Assembly (NCBI GenBank): GCA_014529385.2
Contig: CM043967.1
Location: forward strand, 12,489,001 to 12,553,000
Origin: Adiantum capillus-veneris
Lineage: Eukaryota; Streptophyta; Polypodiopsida; Polypodiales; Pteridaceae
DNA: 64,000 bases
Direction: 5' to 3'
Shown here: positions 9,041-22,097 of the stretch, piece after piece
Numbering within the stretch: the stretch's first letter is position 1
Layout: the number at the start of each line of letters is the position of its first letter
Program-made: the position numbers and the translations under genes
Notes under the pieces: generated by a model
Seen by the model: the letters and a program-made list of their open reading frames with translations, nothing else
Databases searched by the model: none
Told to the model about the DNA's origin: nothing

Positions 9041-11628
9041 AGAAAGGCATTGAGGTGGATTCTTCAAAGGCAAAGGCTCTTATTGAGATCCCATCACCCA
9101 AAAATCTCAAAGAGGTCATCTCATTCATTCAAAAGGTGAAGTATATGTCACGCTTCATTCACTTAGCCTCGGAGTTACTTCACCCTTTGCAAAAGTTGAC
9201 ACAACAAGTAGAATTTGCATGGTCTGATGAGCTTGAAGAGTATTTTTGTAACATTAAAGTCATTTTGTCAGAGCTACCAACACTCATGCCTCCTTGTTGG
9301 GAGTACACATTCTTTGTTAGCTCTAGTGTTGGAAGGGAAGCAATTGGTGCTATGTTGCTACAACAAGATCCCCACAGTACAAGGATGCGACCCATCTACT
9401 TTGCTAGTAGGGTCATGAATGCTTTGGAGAGAGACTACACAGAAGCAGAACTCGTGATGCTTTCTCTCATGTTTGCGGTGAGAAAGTTTAGATCCTACCT
9501 GCTACCAAAACCTTTTGTAATTCTCACTGCAGAAAATTTGTTCCCTTGGGTGTCATCTCAAATGAATCTTAGTACTAGGATCTCAAAGTGGATTATGGAG
9601 TTGCAAGAGTTCCAATACTCTTTCAAGGTAGAAGATAGTGTGCGTGCACAATTGGCAGGGATTCTCACTTATAGGGTACATGAGAAGGAAATTAAGGCGC
9701 CTCAAGTAAAGACCCTACCATTGCCACCACCAAAAAGTATTCCCAATGCTTTTACCTTGTTCTTTGATGGAGCTTTTCGACGAGCCACAGGGAAAGCAGG
9801 GGGAGGGCTAGTGTTGCTCAACCCAAGTGGAGAGGTGGTCATAAAAGAGAAGGTCAATCTACCAGGTTCAACTAGCAACAATGAAGCAGAATACGACACA
9901 CTACTTCATGGTTTGAAGATGTGCATTGGTCAAGGGATAAAACGTCTCATGGTAAAGGGAGATGCACTTCTCATTGTTAAACAGATTTTAGGCATTTGGG
10001 CATGCAAGAATGAAAGCTTAAGGACAAAATTTCATGCCATTCGTAAGATGTTTAATCAGTTTGAAGAAGTGCAACTATATCATATTCCGAGGAAACAAAA
10101 TGAAGATGCCGATTTACTTGCACAACAAGCAGTTACATGTGTTGAGAGAGAAGTGCAGGTCATCATGGTGGTAGCAGCTGTCAAGCAACCGAGATACCAG
10201 GGATTGGAGTCATTGGCTCCCATTATTGGATACATTTTGGAGGGTGAGTTTCCACAAGACTTCACGAAGGCTCAGAAGAGGAGACTCGTGAAGAAGGCAA
10301 GTTTCTATCTCTTCATAGAAGGCTCCCTCTATCAAAGAGGGAAGGATCAAGTGTGCAGAAGAGTACCAACTATCGTGGAAATTCCAGCCATTCTAAAAGG
10401 TTTGCATGAAGAGGCATGTGGTGGTCATTTTGCCCAAGAATCAACTGTGAAGAAGATTTTGCTTGCGGGGTATGTTTGGCCAAGCTTGCATGTGGATGTT
10501 CAACATTGGTGTAAAAGCTGTCACAATTGTCAGATAAATGGAAATAGAAGGTTGGTGCATGGCCAGAGGCAAATAGTGCTTGCAAATGGACCCTTTGAAA
10601 AGTGGGGCATTGATGCTATGGGTCCTCTGCCTAGGACAAAAAATGGTAAACTCTACATTCTAGTGGCTGTAGACTATATGACTAGGTGGGTGGAAGCTCA
10701 AAGTGTGGCAAGAGTGAATGAGAGGACAGTTAGCAAGTTTGTGTACAATCACATTTGTTGCAGATTTGGCACACCTTTGGAGATTGTTTCTGATAATGGT
10801 CCAGGGTTTAGGAAGGGCTTGCTCACAGAAGTTTGTGAAGAGCTTCACATTCTACATCGTCATAGCACACCATACTACCCACAGTCAAATGGTTTGGTGG
10901 AGAAGGCTAATGGTGTCATTGCAAGAATCATTAGAAAGATGGTGCAAAACAAGACAAAATTATGGGATGACTTCTTGGATGGTGCCTTGTGGGCATATCG
11001 AACCACATATAGGGAAGCCACGGAGTTCACACCATTTCACTTGGTCTATGGTCAAGAGGCTTTGCAGCCTATCGAGCTCAACATTCCAACAATGCGACTT
11101 CATGGCAAAGGAGCACAAGATGATGAAGAGGTATGGATGGATCGACTTCTTACATTAGTGGAGCTTGAGTGCAAAAGAGAAGCAACATATGAGTGCTACA
11201 AGAGGAAAGCCACACAAGCGAAAGAAACGCACGACAAGAAACTGAAGGACAAAGGCATCAAGGAAGGAGAGCTTGTGCTAAGGTATGACAATCGACTTGA
11301 CAATCGTTTTGATGCCAAGTTTGAAACTAGATGGCAAGGGCCATACATAGTCAAGAAGGCTTTCAATTCTAGTTACTATCAGCTTATGGACTTGAATGGT
11401 AAAGAGAACTCCAGGAAGGTAAACGGGTATCGCTTGAAGGCCTATTTGAGTCGCCTTCTACCAAAGGATCTACCGAAGATCTGTCCAAAGGCCGCTGTCT
11501 CATGTAAGTATTGTTACATGAAGCATGAGTGTAACTCCAGCCAAAATTCTGAGGGGCCAAACAATGAAGATCTCGTCAAGGACTCTGAAGCACTCTCTTT
11601 GGAAAAGATGCTCTATGATGGTACATGA
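9041..11628 (+). pseudogene. Tat element RNase H, second RNase H and integrase
   Basis: The frame is open from 9019 to 11628. First comes the RT thumb, then a gypsy RNase H whose first catalytic Asp position is degraded (FFVSSSVGREAIGA where FxDAS is typical). Next is a second, plant-type RNase H (RVT_3) with FFDGA (Asp codon 9766), NNEAEY, KGDALL and NEDADLLA intact. The integrase follows: zinc finger (H of GLHEEACGGH, CKSCHNC), then catalytic Asp (10612), Asp (10792) and Glu (10900). No chromodomain is seen at the C terminus. Two RNase H domains in the order gRNH-aRNH mark the Tat group. The array makes the protein end at TGA in 11626-11628. Confidence 0.9.
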
Positions 11629-11642
11629 ATATACCATCATCC

Positions 11643-11656
11643 TGGGGGAGGGCTAA
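11643..11656 (+). promoter_or_regulatory. Polypurine tract before LTR B
   Basis: This is the same TGGGGGAGGGCTAA tract as before LTR A, directly preceding the TGATAGCC start of LTR B. Confidence 0.75.
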
Positions 11657-13451
11657 TGATAGCCGTTTTTCGGCTCTCCATAATTGCCATAGTAAGTTAC
11701 TCCACCCTACCAAATTCACCCAAACGCTATGGCTATCCCTACCATTTCACTGTACATAGGCGTGTGTGAGTTAGGGGGCTTTTCCCATATCTTCTTAAAA
11801 ACCCTCAGCTAGCTAGTCACTGGGCTAGTTGAGCCAAAAAAATAAAAAAAATAAAAGTATATTATGGCCTCTTTGTGTGTAAATATTTCATTGTATATAT
11901 GGCCTAAATATAGGGATTTTTTATAATTATTTTGGTATTTTATTTAAATATTTCTACTTAGGTGTGTGTTTTATTAAACCTATGTATACCTTCTTTCATC
12001 CTCTTACACCATAATTATATTTTTTGCCAATATGTATATACTCTAACCTCATATTTTTCCTTTATACAAATCACTCCCACATTTTCACCCTCACCCTCGT
12101 GAAAACAAAAAATTGATTTCTACTCATTGGTTATGTTTATTATATTATTTACTTGCATATCTTTTCCTCTTTCACCCAAAATAATTCAAGGAGGGACCAT
12201 ATCATATGATTCCAATATCTTTCCATATCCATAACTCCTCCATATTTTTATTATTATTTTTACTCATTATTCTAACACCATGTGCTCATTGAGCTAAAGT
12301 CCATGAATAGTCCATACACTAGTCCCACCATGTATATATTTCTTTATTCACCAATAATCCTCCTCCATGCATGGGTCAAGGGCAACTTGGATGCTTTGTA
12401 TTATAATATGACAAAGGAGGGGCTCACTCTTGGATGCATTGTACAAATTCAACAAAGGAGGGGCCACTAAAAGACTTTTGTAGGCATAAAAACAGGCTTT
12501 TGGTGAGAATTTTGGCACCTATCTCCACTCCGAATTTGGAGCGGTGGTCAAAAGAGAAAATGTAGCCCACGCTCTGAATAATCACCTCAAATTTTTTCAG
12601 TATTTTTGGAGCTACCAGCGGTGAGCTATGATTTTTTGAGTGGACCCCAGTCTGCCCACTTTTCTCACAAGTAGCCCTTAGTCTTCTCTCACCCTTCCAC
12701 ACACCTACTCACTCTTACACATCCCTCCCTCTCCTTCCCTCACTCAAACCTGCAATTTCCATGGCTTCTCCCACCCTCTTCACCATTACCCTTTTCTCTC
12801 AACCCTATAGTTATTTTATGAACCTCTACATACATACACCCTCTCCATGTCTCTCTCTATTGCTTCTATGTTACAATTTCATTTACCTCTCCTAAAAATA
12901 TCTAAAATTCAGCATCTTAACCATGATAACTTATGCAAATTGAGGATTTTTCATTAACAAATCCTCTTTTCATCGTGGTGGTCAACCGTGGCGGCGACGT
13001 AAAGAAGCGAAGAAGAAGAAGAAGACCAGCGGTCATTTTTTCCACAATCTACACAAGGGTGAGTTCAAGCTTCTTCAAAGCTTCACCATCTCAATGATTC
13101 TCTTTTAATTCACCCCTCTTCCTTCATCAAATCAACTCATCCTACCCATTGTAAATGTATCACTAACAATTCTAGTGATTATTACCACTAACAACTAATT
13201 TCTCTTGTAAAAATGCACCCACACTATCAACATATGGAGTAGGCAACCGCACAAGTAAACCAAATTCACTCACTCCCATGGAAGTTTCTCTCCTTTCACC
13301 ACATCAATAATTCTCTTACTTGAGCCCACATCCATGTGACTCAAGAGAAAAGAGAGACCCCATTCTCATTTGAAATTCATAAAAATTCATAATCCTTGAT
13401 CTTTCTTAATAAAATTGATTAGGCTTAATCCTAATCAAGGCTTCTAAAACC

Positions 13452-13460
13452 TATAAATAG
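13452..13460 (+). promoter_or_regulatory. TATA box of LTR B
   Basis: TATAAATAG at the same place as in LTR A. Any transcript starting here would read out into the flanking DNA after 14286. Confidence 0.55.
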
Positions 13461-13960
13461 AACCCATTCCTCCTTGTAAAAGACATCACTATACCATTGC
13501 ACACTAGATTGAGCGTACCACACGCCAGCTCTCTCTTGGTTGTAAAGAGAGAGTAAGCTTTCTATACACCATCACCTTGGTGCATAGAAAAGCTTGAGCT
13601 AGTTTGAGTGACTGCGAGTAGAAGATATTCTTCCTACCATTGTTGTATCTACCCCAACATCAATGAATTGGTAGTTTTGGGTGCAATTCATGTCCAAAGG
13701 CTCACGCTTCTCCTCCAAGTTGGCTTGGCAAACTCATTCAGCTTCATAAGGTGACTTGTTTCATTGAAGGTTGTTGTTTTGTTGCTTGTGATTAATTGGC
13801 TATTGTTTGGCTACCATTGTAAGAGGGTGGATGGTGAGAGGGCTCCCATAACCCTAAGACAATGTGCTAGTGATGCTATAACCAAATCTTGTCACTTGAT
13901 TCCGCAAGCTCTAAGTTCCTTTTTGTGCAAGATATAAAGTTGAAGCTAAGTTGTACACCA

Positions 13961-13964
<4 letters not shown>

Positions 13965-14024
<60 letters not shown>
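13965..14024 (+). repeat. (CT)n microsatellite inside LTR B
   Basis: CT tract equivalent to 5409-5468. ORFs that read it as Ser-Leu repeats are artefacts. Confidence 0.98.
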
Positions 14025-14027
<3 letters not shown>

Positions 14028-14286
14028 TTTTAGTGTGTGAGAGTGTTCCATTGGTGTTAGGGTTAGTGTAAATTCCTTACTTGTTTGTGGGTTGCTCTAA
14101 CGATTCTCCTCTTTTGCGTCCTAGTTCGCTCTTAAACTAGGTGGTGCCCCTTGTGTAGTTGGGATTTGGCTGTGGGTTTGTTGTTTTGGTTTGTGTTGTG
14201 TTGTGCCCCAGCCCCATTGAGCAGCACGGGAGCCTTGAAGGGTGTCTAGAGGTTGCTCTTCTTGTTGCCCGCCTCGGGCCGCCTCA

Positions 14287-15241
14287 ATATAAACTATTCA
14301 AGATTATGGTTGGGTTCACGAGAGCCGATGAAAGACATTCAAAAAATTTGTGCCTTCGCCACGGAGACTGTCCATTGGCACAAAAGGAGATTATACTTCT
14401 CTGGATCCACACAAAAATTAGCAAGCCTTCTCCCCCTTGGAAGAGCAATTCTATTGTCTGCTTTTCAGCACGAAATGTGGACCGGTGTGATTGAATTGAA
14501 TCCAACAGCTACGTACTCAGCAAAACTACCACTACACTACAACTCATTGGACGTCAAATCATATAGAATAAACTTTATAGAGCTACCTATGTCCCTTGTG
14601 AATGAAGAGAGAGGTTGAAAAAGAGTACGAAGTTTTTGCTGCCGACTTTGTGAATTTAGCTCGTGTATATATAATGAATAATATAATGTATATTTTTTTT
14701 ATTTTTTTTGTTTCATATAAACTATTTGTGACTATATATGTATAATGGATATTATCATTTTATATTATTACACAATAAAAATTTCATGTGATTGTAAGCA
14801 CTCATTTAAAATTACTTCCATAAATCTCATTCCTCCCTTAACTTAGGAGGCCTTTGTGCCTCTTCACCTTGTTTGGCCTACTAAAAAGTTCTTAGAGGCA
14901 AAGGGAGTAAGGATACATTTACGTGATGTTTATACATGTCAATGATTTTTAATGTCCACACACATTTGCACGTCCGAAAAGTACGGTTCCTTAAGTGACT
15001 AAGAAGACTTTTCCCTTGCAAGTTCTGGTAGCATGTGTGATCTCAACTTGTGTGGCACTAAGGCTAAAATCTTTGCATAAAAATTGTATATGACTTGCAT
15101 GAACCTACATGCCATATGAAACAGACAACCGAGTTTGAAGAGGATGCAAGTGAGGAGGTCTTGCGCTAAGGATGAGAGACCAAAAGCATCAAGTCTCAGT
15201 TGGTTGCAGAGGAGGCCTTGGTGAATGGTAGATGTTAGAGC

Positions 15242-15245
<4 letters not shown>
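14287..15245. other. Flanking DNA, no gene recognised
   Basis: The first 330 bases after the LTR have mixed short frames (14253-14618 on the plus strand) without a recognisable domain, and the frames cross the LTR boundary. The rest is AT-rich and non-coding in appearance. It may be old transposon debris into which the array inserted. Confidence 0.6.

Positions 15246-15288
<43 letters not shown>
15246..15288 (+). repeat. (AG)n microsatellite
   Basis: About 20 AG units in otherwise unique sequence. Confidence 0.97.
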
Positions 15289-15292
<4 letters not shown>

Positions 15293-15549
15293 AGAGTCGA
15301 CATGAAGCAGTGGAGTTTCGCTTCTAGATGCGGAGTCTATATTTTCATAAAGTCATTCTATAGAATACCGCCATACAGGTAGTATCCCAAAAATGTCAAG
15401 GAGAAATCAGTGACTCTATTCAATCTAGAAAATATGTGCCAAAGGAGTAGAGTGGCGCCCTCTTGTGCAACATGACCGCACCAGATTAAATTTGTTGATT
15501 TAACTTGCAGTTAAGAATCTACACTGCCAAAAAATCAAAAGCCTAAGAT

Positions 15550-16200
15550 TCAGCAAAAAATGAGGAGAATTTGCAAAGTCTTCCTCCCGCATCTACTTTG
15601 TGTAGAGAGGTTGGAAGATTTAAAAGACATGTCTCTATTCCCCACAAGCATAGCACTTGCCCTCTTTGAAGTACTTAGAACGTTGCTCTTTTGTCAATTT
15701 GGGCCCTATAGAATTCTTTTTCTGATTGTTGTCCTTCTTCTTTTCCTTAGAAGACTCCCATCCCATTGACTTGGACACTCGCATGTCCGTTGGATAGGTC
15801 AGCGAGTTGGGATGCATACAAAAGCCTTCCTTGATGCCAGAAGCCTTTGAATCAATTTTGACTTTTGCTTCAATTAATATCACCAATTTTTTTTAGAAGT
15901 CCGCAACAAAATCGTTATCCCTGCTCCTTAGAGGCTAATGCAATAAGCAACCAAAGTGGCGTCCTTCATCATCGTGAGAGGATACCAAGTTTCGATGGCA
16001 TCCTCTTCATACTCCTCCATTAGCCATGCCAAAGTGAAGAGTCTTTTGAACTTTATCCACTTCTTTGGTGCTTCATTGTGTAACCATAAGTTCGACCACC
16101 ATTTAGTACATACCTTTCAAAAAAAGACACCACCTTTTGTACCTTGGAGGCTTAGGAGAAATGTCCCCCATAAAAAAGCGATGTCAAACTCTATTATGGA
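15550..16200 (-). pseudogene. Degenerate retrotransposon gag fragment
   Basis: Read on the minus strand, fragments in shifting frames give a WWSNLWLHNEAPKKW-like capsid segment, a Lys-rich linker and then GKCYACGE, the first half of a CCHC zinc knuckle. This is followed by a stop and a remnant RHVF where GHxxxxC is expected. Stops and frameshifts interrupt it many times. The order capsid - basic linker - zinc knuckle identifies an old LTR-retrotransposon gag, but I cannot say whether copia or gypsy. Confidence 0.5.
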
Positions 16201-16204
16201 AGGG

Positions 16205-18225
16205 GGAATGAATGATTCACCTACAGTGCTTGCAAGTGTGACAACTCAAGAACCCTTTTTAGACCTACAAATGACCTTATGTTATACACCTTTGTGCATA
16301 ATGATCAAACCTATTTTGTAGCCATATTTGCTTTGTGCATTAGGTCTTATTAATTTCTAGTTTATTTCTAATCTAGTATGATTAAGATATGAATGGATTA
16401 TTGGTCCATTCACCATAATCCACACAACTCAGTGGGTTTTGAATGTCTCGACAATTTGATAACTAAGACTATAAAAATGCATTTTTAGGAATAGCTTTAA
16501 ATTATTGATGATGGGACCACCAAAAGTTCTTTCAAAGATGACCAAACCTCTTTTCCTATCTTGGTAAGATCTAAAATCTGAGGTAGGTTATCGATTAGAA
16601 CTAGACCAATGAGAGCAAGTGTTGCTTTGTTTGTTTCGATCCAATTTGAGTATCAAGTAGGATTGGTGCAAATATGCTTGGGCTCTTCTTATATTATGAC
16701 CCTCCACACATCTTCTTTCATTACAGAAAACTACATTTTTGTTTTCTAGAAGGAAAACCCTGTGCCTAAGAATTTAATAATGGTGAGGACCTATTTGGAG
16801 ACTCCTAAAGTAGCCATGATGAGCTTACAAGAATGAAAATCTCAAAGTAGTGAAAGGTTTATTAGAAAGCTTTATGATAGATGTTTTAAAAGCTTTTAAG
16901 CTCTATGTATACAGCTTTTAAGTATGTCGCTTAAAGGATGGCAACCAGTGGGTGAGGTGGTGACCTTGAATTGGTAGTGTTGACTCTTTGAGGAGGTTAA
17001 AAATAGCCTAGCTCACATGTCCATGGCCATTGGTTGGCCACGAGCAACAAACAACAAAAAGATGAATGCATTAGGCTGACAAAACTCGAGGCACAAGCAC
17101 GATGAAGGTTGAGAGTGGAAGCACCCAGAAGATCCATGAGTGAGATGAAGGATGAAAGTGAAAGCATGTTGAGCCACTCACAAGCAAGGAAAAGAGAGGG
17201 ATGGTGAGCTTGTGTGGGTGTTTTGGAAGCTTTTTAGAGAGCTGAGAAGAAGAAACCTTTGAGAGCTTTGGTCCATTAAAGTCTCTTTGTAGAGAAATTT
17301 AAAGACTCTTAAAAAATCCAAGCTCTCGTAATCTAATATAAGATTGAAAAACTCTCAACCATTATCAAAATGGGCCATTCTATTGCCTAATGTGATCTCT
17401 AGTGATAAAAGCCTTTAAGATATTATGAATCAATCTCAACGATTTTACTGAATCAAGAACATACCGAATACTAAAATAAGGATAGGATCACATCCACAAA
17501 TTTTAGAGAACATAAGGGACAAAATGTAGATGGAAAACAAAATAACAATGATAATGGATACACCTAAGAAATACTAGCACTAGGCTAGTCCATGATGCAT
17601 GGATGCTCTAAATGCACAAGTACACCAAATAGAGTGGAGGTGGAGCTATTTGTGCATGCAAGATAAGATAAGATAAATCTAAAGGATTAATAGGATTAGG
17701 ATGGTCTTATCTAAAGTTAACCATTCCTTTTGATAGTCATGGTGTGGTAGTAGGCATTAGTGACTAGGCACTAGTCCATAAGAGTGACAAGTTTGATAGT
17801 GGACCAATCATTTTGGACATGTTAAAGAGATTCTTTGGAGGCATGGAATGAAGCAATCAGGTTTTCACATTTTAGTAGTAGCTACTATAGTTTGGTGGTG
17901 AAAAGTGAACTACCTAGAGAAACCTATTGATACTTATCGTGAGGATTTTGCGACTAGTGATTCTTCTCATAATGATAGATGATTGTGGTTAATATAAAAC
18001 TTTGTACAATAAAAGCTATAATCGAATATGGTTGGGACAACACCTTGATGCTTTGATAAACTAGTTGTGTGTGTAGACACACAAGTTTCCATTTAGAAGT
18101 TATCCCTTGTTACCAAGCTTTGAAGGTCTTTTGTCATGCCCTTGCTAGAATTGCACCCAAACTTGGCATATTCCACATTTGTGTAGCTCAATTGCCCTTG
18201 GTCTTTTGTTATCTCACACAAAGAT
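16205..18225. other. Intergenic DNA, nothing recognised
   Basis: AT-rich sequence with dense stops in all frames. A short TAAGA run occurs near 17665. I see no coding, RNA or terminal-repeat signal. Confidence 0.6.
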
Positions 18226-18258
18226 CACTACAAGAGGTACTTCACATTAGCAACGCTC
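18226..18258 (+). mobile_element. CACTA-type left terminus
   Basis: CACTACAAGAGGT at 18226 starts a terminus followed by repeated GACGCTC/GAGCGCC-type motifs up to about 18410, as in subterminal regions of CACTA elements. The preceding trinucleotide is GAT (18223-18225). An inverted partner with the same 13 bp occurs at 38897-38909, followed by GAT. Confidence 0.55.
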
Positions 18259-18436
18259 GCAGCATGACGCTCAAAAGTGAAAATCCACGGCGTGGCTATT
18301 TTTTTTGTTGCATAGTGACGCCGACAGGGGTAAAAAACAAATCGAGAGCGCCAAAAACTCAAATCTTAGATCTGAGTTTCGACGCTCTAGAAAAACGGGT
18401 AAACCCGCACTCTCCCTCTCTCCCTGTCTCTCTTCC

Positions 18437-18458
18437 CACACACACACACACACACACG
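18437..18458 (+). repeat. (CA)n microsatellite
   Basis: About ten CA units just before the 1.3-kb repeated block R1. Confidence 0.95.
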
Positions 18459-18466
18459 AGGAGATG

Positions 18467-19788
18467 CTTTATTTTCTTAGGAACGCATCAAAAAAAGCAG
18501 TGTCCACATGTCCGACAAACGTAAACATGATGCATTAGTTAGTGATTCGACATAAACTCCAGTTTTGGTGCAAGGCACAGTAGTTATATGTCTTTATACG
18601 TGCATGTGACCTTTTCAGAGTATTGCCCATTTTATTTTATTTTTTCTTTCCAATTGGGTAGGATTATACCCTAATTTCTTTCTGAAATAATCATTTTTGG
18701 TACAACCAATTTCACGTGCAACACAGTTTCTAAATCGTGTTACCATTGACTTGGGGCCAAGAGCAGTGGCAACCAAGTTTAGGGCATCTACATTAATCAG
18801 GACCTCATTTCGCCGACTCACTACCAGTCCCGTCGGTACAAGAAATTTATTTCATCGAATCACTACCACTCCAATCGATGCAAGGCATTTCTGGTATTAA
18901 CTTTTACAGTAGCCACGGGCTTCCACTTTTGTGTGCAAGGCATGCTAGCCAGGAGGAATGAACTCCACCATTTCATGGATTACGTTTTCCCTATCACACT
19001 CGCAAATCTGTCAAGGACAGAATCAGTGACGAATTGTTTAAAAGGATTGTCGGTTGTTATTAACACACAACCAAACTAAAAGGAAACCTAAATCTAGGAC
19101 TTATTTCATGGGCAAAGTGTCAATGCTAAGTCGTCCTCGTACAATCACGACCCCTGCAAGCTAGGTGGATTGGAATGAGTTTTCTGTTACCTCTCTCATC
19201 GAGAGAGTCATACCGGAAAACTCGGGAATGCTTATACGATAAGCTGCAAGTCAAGCATACGACGCGTAAGAGCACATAGCTTAGGCACACACTCTAAAAT
19301 CTTAAGGAAAGTTCCTCAACCTAGCATGCTCTTCTTTTTGTTCTTCACCTCTTTCTCTAAGGAACAAAACGAAAATCTTCTATGAAGTTTTTGTTACATG
19401 TTTCACTAGTGAGTTCTCCTGAGCCAAGATGCTCTAAACTCTCAGCTAGAAATTGGGCAAGGTGCCATCCACATTAGTCTTCATCGGTTCGACGATTGAA
19501 CACTAATTTCCATGAGGGCTATGAACCACGCACGTTGGCTAAGAGCCATTGCTAAATCTAGGGTAAGATCCACTTGTTGGTATTCCTTGGATGATTGTTC
19601 TCAAGATCGAACAACTCTACCCAGTGGACTACACATTGATGTTAATTGACAAGCAAGTGTCTTGTCATTACGGATGTCATTATGGATGTTTAGGGTGTCA
19701 TTTTTGCACTACATGTTTTTAGTGCGACGCTCAAGTGAGTTTTTGATAATCTTAAACTCACACCGGCTGATCACTACCACAGAGTATA
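18467..19788 (+). repeat. 1.3-kb direct repeat R1
   Basis: The block starting CTTTATTTTCTTAGGAACGC and ending CACAGAGTATA recurs at 23410-24707 with high identity and a few small indels. It contains an internal tandem pair of about 42 bp (around 18805-18890; CTCACTACCAGTCC / ATCACTACCACTCC). A 67-codon frame at 18697-18900 is kept open in both copies (23629-23832), but has no known domain and partly comes from the internal tandem pair. I read R1 and R2 as the same part of the internal region of one LTR element. Confidence 0.85.
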
Positions 19789-22084
19789 GACGCAGCAATC
19801 AGTTGTGGCAGCATGGTTGTCCATAAAAGATCGGTAGTTCACTTGTGTGGGTCTCATGCTCTCTCTATAGCACTACGGAGTGTCTATGGACATATTGTTT
19901 TGGGGTAAGACCCGGCGGGTGATTGCTACATCACCCCATAGGCATTAAGGATCACAGTTTGATCTACATTGAGGATCACAGTTGATCTCTCCCAGTTATA
20001 CTTTCAAGGAAAGAATTCCGCAATCTACCATGTAGCAGACGAAAACACTTTTCAAGTTGATTCCACTCAATCTGTACACGGTTAACTATGTTGGTTACAG
20101 TTATCTGCTAGTCGAGCGGGTTCTACAAAGAGTCTTATCAAGGGATTTGACTACGTAGATTCTAATCCAAAGGCTTGGATTGCAAAGGCAACACCCAGGG
20201 TTCCTAGTGCAATGTTGTTTGTTTTCTCAGGTAGGGGACGTGCTCCTCTCCATTTGAATACAGGTAAGTGTACATGACGTTCAAATCTTCAGGTACGCAT
20301 CTACTGATTTGGTGTGATTCCATTTTTAGTACGCTTTGCTTGGTCTAAGTACATTTGAATGTTATAGAGACATGCCAATGGCATGTCAGCACAAACTATT
20401 TTGGGCCAAGTGTCCAATCTATCTTTCTATCTTATGCTCTTACGAACCTACTTGTAGGGTTCAATTTGTCACATGGGATACAACATGGTCTAGGAACTCA
20501 AGGAGTTCGGTTTAGCCAATGTGGAGCAAGATAATGAGGGTCCCTCTCACTCTTATCGCGGAGTGTTTTGCAGTTCCTCCACACACAAGTACATCTTGTA
20601 CTTGATGGTTGTCACTTTTTCGGCCATCCTTATTTGAGACATATTCCACATGTGGTGAATATGAGTCTTTGGGACTGACACTAGCGCCTAATTCTTAATT
20701 ATGTGTCGCGACGAAGTCCTTACGTGCTAGAAGCATCCGTTTATTAGACCATTTGGAGCACACCGTATCAGGAACAATTTCAGTGGCCAGAAATTGTCGG
20801 GTACTCAGTACAGATTTGTTGCGATGACAAATGCTGTGAAACCACCTTAACGAAGGGTCGTTTCTCCATAAATCCAAGTATGCTAAGTTACTGAGAATGT
20901 CTCATGGTTGGTACCTAGGTGTGACTGATCTTTCACATTCTGTTATGGTCCAACTCTTGTTGAAAGGCTTTCACTTACGTACCGTGGAAAGTCTCGTCAT
21001 GGAATTGCAGTTTGGATAAATTTGTGTTAAATGCATGCACACTAGGTGTTATGGGCCCTAGTGTTTAACACTGATTTATTTGAAGCGGCATGCCAATTCA
21101 TGGACTTTATTCTCTCTGCACCTTCTTGCACTGCCTGTGCAATCTCTCCTACAGATTTATTAGGAGTTTACACCCTGCCATACAAGGCACTGGCTCAAAA
21201 TGGGTGTCTATGGTTGGATGGTCTAAACTCTAGAAGCTCACTCCAGTCCACTCGCTTTCAACCTAGTTGGTTGTCTTCACTCCATATAAAATATATGGCT
21301 GGTTACTCAATGATTGAGTCCTAGTTTATCGACAGTCAGGGAAGGCTGTTTGTAAGTGGTTGGGGAACAACACCTCACTCTTACTGCTGCTATTCATCTC
21401 GTGTTGGATGGGCAACTTAAAAATATTTCTTTTGCTAAAGGATCTGCTAAGAGCATACGTTAGCACAACGTGTTTCTGAATAGATGATTTTTTCCCTATT
21501 CTAGAATTTGCTTAAGAACGGTTTTCAACTTTGAACACTTGTTGTGGTGGGGTTGGAGATTCTTTCAACAGTTTCATACGTCAAGGATTTACCAGGTGTG
21601 CTGACAAAGTATGTTGGCAAGTAACCTTCATTAGGGATGAACATGTTTCTATGTGTTCCAATATGTTCAAAAGTCTGACATAAGGACACACCCTACTCTA
21701 CTTCTTCGTAGCTATGAAGCTTTTTAAGATACTCACGCGAGTTGGAAATCTGGCTCTCAACTTCATGGACAGATGTGCCAAGGTTTTCTTGCACTATTCC
21801 AGTACCTTCAAAACATCTGAAAACTGGTTATGCCTTTGGACAACTCTTAGTTATGATTCCTCCTTTACAGTACTCAAGTGAGTTATAAATGGAGTTACCA
21901 TTTAGACCCAAGTGCTTGCAAACGGACAACAATGTTGAAAATCAAGATGTTGCTCTTGGTTTCATTGAACCTCCTCATTGCATCATGTATCAGTGGGCTC
22001 GCGTATAGAATGTCAACACAGAAAACATCAGTCTTCTTATGAAGATATCACCACTTTTGTTTTCGAGGACGAAAACTCTTCTTT
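19789..22084 (+). mobile_element. Internal region of an LTR element, coding capacity lost or absent
   Basis: The sequence is contiguous with R1 and leads up to a polypurine tract. All frames are closed by frequent stops. The best plus-strand frame is under 100 codons (21046-21324), with no retroviral-type domains visible. Just before the tract, a short frame (VFEDENSSLRGE) looks like the C-terminal end typical of gypsy pol proteins. Either pol is decayed beyond recognition, or the element is a large non-coding derivative. Confidence 0.5.
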
Positions 22085-22097
22085 AAGGGGGGAGTAA
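22085..22097 (+). promoter_or_regulatory. Polypurine tract
   Basis: AAGGGGGGAGTAA immediately precedes TGTCAGGAC. This is the classical end-of-internal-region and LTR-start junction of plant LTR retrotransposons. Confidence 0.7.

Larger units (their letters stand above)
2220..14286 (+). mobile_element. Tandem array of a Tat-lineage Ty3/gypsy LTR retrotransposon
   Basis: The order is: the last 0.86 kb of an internal region (2220-3075), a 2627-bp LTR (3104-5730), a full internal region (5731-11656) and a second 2630-bp LTR (11657-14286). Sequence 2220-5730 matches 10773-14286 at a constant offset of 8553 through the coding end and the LTR start. The domain order gag, protease, RT, gypsy RNase H, a second plant-type RNase H and integrase, with long LTRs, is the Tat-lineage signature. 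The single full element would be about 11.2 kb. The array is truncated on the left at 2220, so no target duplication can be checked. LTR-LTR recombination between neighbouring copies would give this layout. Confidence 0.9.
11657..14286 (+). repeat. Tat element LTR B (2630 bp)
   Basis: This is the downstream copy of the LTR, from TGATAGCC to GCCGCCTCA. It diverges from LTR A exactly at 14287, which fixes the LTR end. It carries a TATA box at 13452-13460 and a CT tract at 13965-14024. The sequence right of it (ATATA...) is flanking DNA. No matching duplication can be found because the left end of the array is lost. Confidence 0.92.
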
